A DNA stretch of 16,479 bases from Burkholderia sp. (lineage in GTDB: Bacteria; Pseudomonadota; Gammaproteobacteria; Burkholderiales; Burkholderiaceae). Positions 15,909 through 16,479 of the stretch are shown piece by piece. A program made the translations under genes and the position numbers. The stretch spans positions 1-16,479 of the forward strand of contig JAQGMD010000205.1 of NCBI GenBank assembly GCA_028292565.1, in the 5' to 3' direction. Below the pieces are notes generated by a model, which saw nothing but the letters and a program-made list of their open reading frames with translations, was not told the DNA's origin and ran no database searches. Positions within the stretch are counted from its first letter, which is position 1; each line of letters begins with the position of its first letter.

Positions 15909-16479
15909 ATGTCCCGTCGCACCCTCCTGAAAGCGACCGCCGCCGGCGCTTTGATACTTGCTGCTTCTGCCTGGATGCCACAGGCTATGGCCGCCGACAC
16001 CATCAAGGTCGGTATTCTCCACTCGCTATCCGGAACGATGGCGATCTCTGAAACGTCATTGAAAGACGTAGCCTTGATGACGATCGAAGAGATCAACGCC
16101 AAAGGCGGCGTAATGGGCAAAAAGCTCGAAGCCGTCATCGTCGACCCGGCCTCGAACTGGCCGCTGTTTGCAGAAAAGGCGAGGCAACTGGTTACGCAGG
16201 ACAAAGTCGCAGTGGTGTTTGGCTGCTGGACCTCGGTATCGCGCAAGTCGGTGCTGCCCGTGTTCAAGGAATTGAACAGCCTGTTGTTCTACCCGGTGCA
16301 GTATGAAGGCGAAGAACTCGAGAAGAATGTGTTCTACACCGGCGCAGCACCGAATCAGCAAGCGATTCCGGCGGTTGAATACCTGATGTCGAAGGAAGGC
16401 GGCGGCGCCAAGCGTTTTGTCCTGCTTGGCACCGACTATGTCTACCCACGCACCACCAACAAGATACTGCGCGCCTTCC
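15909..16479 (+). CDS. urtA: Urea ABC transporter substrate-binding protein UrtA (3' end outside window)
   Basis: The first 190 residues of the periplasmic urea-binding protein of the UrtABCDE importer. The signal peptide [20 protein letters not shown] ends AMA and has an SRRTLLK twin-arginine-like motif, so Tat export is possible. The mature start [19 protein letters not shown] is the Leu/Ile/Val-binding-type fold. Then [27 protein letters not shown] and [20 protein letters not shown] are strongly diagnostic of UrtA (short-chain amide/urea binding) rather than branched-chain amino acid receptors. The ATG has AGGAG 6 nt upstream. The gene is open to the window end; urtBCDE and perhaps urease genes are expected to follow. 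Confidence 0.93.
   Translation, partial: MSRRTLLKATAAGALILAASAWMPQAMAADTIKVGILHSLSGTMAISETSLKDVALMTIEEINAKGGVMGKKLEAVIVDPASNWPLFAEKARQLVTQDKVAVVFGCWTSVSRKSVLPVFKELNSLLFYPVQYEGEELEKNVFYTGAAPNQQAIPAVEYLMSKEGGGAKRFVLLGTDYVYPRTTNKILRAF

Overview
The window looks like chromosomal DNA of a betaproteobacterium (Burkholderiales- or Rhodocyclales-like; inferred from gene content, not tested). It holds one edge of an exosortase/PEP-CTERM exopolysaccharide (EPS) locus, followed by transport and redox genes.

Region 1 (1 to about 8.3 kb, all minus strand) is an EPS operon of the methanolan type. In transcription order it reads: CPBP/CAAX-type membrane protease, epsL (outer-membrane barrel), epsB (undecaprenyl-phosphate sugar phosphotransferase), a small PEP-CTERM protein, epsD (PpiC-like lipoprotein), epsE (periplasmic export protein), epsF (chain-length determinant) and epsG (BY-kinase-like ATPase, cut by the window start). 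EpsB would load the first sugar onto the lipid carrier. EpsF, EpsG and EpsE would control polymer length and export, and EpsL would act in the outer membrane. The exosortase that would process the PEP-CTERM proteins is not in the window and probably lies past the left edge. A 29% GC island packed with dyads separates epsB from the second half of the operon.

Region 2 (about 8.5 to 10.0 kb, minus strand) has a small one-TM protein, a doubtful 66-codon ORF and a second PEP-CTERM protein (245 aa) with a secreted, possibly XDP1-like, domain.

Region 3 (10.3 to 14.3 kb, plus strand) has a TAXI-type TRAP transporter (binding protein and fused permease, with a hairpin plus T-tract between them), an unrecognised 96-aa acidic protein and an NAD(P)H-dependent FMN reductase.

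Region 4 (14.3 to 16.5 kb) has a convergent lipoprotein of the sorbosone/PQQ sugar dehydrogenase family (minus strand). It is divergent from the start of urtA, the urea ABC transporter binding protein, which is cut by the window end. The urtA upstream region carries two perfect palindromes and a set of same-oriented GCAC half-sites.

No tRNA, rRNA, CRISPR array, insertion sequence or phage gene was seen. I found no clearly new multi-gene system. The most unusual points are the degenerate ATPase motifs of EpsG, the PEP-CTERM gene in the slot where I recall epsA, a sigma-54-like element in front of the operon, and the TRAP inter-gene hairpin.
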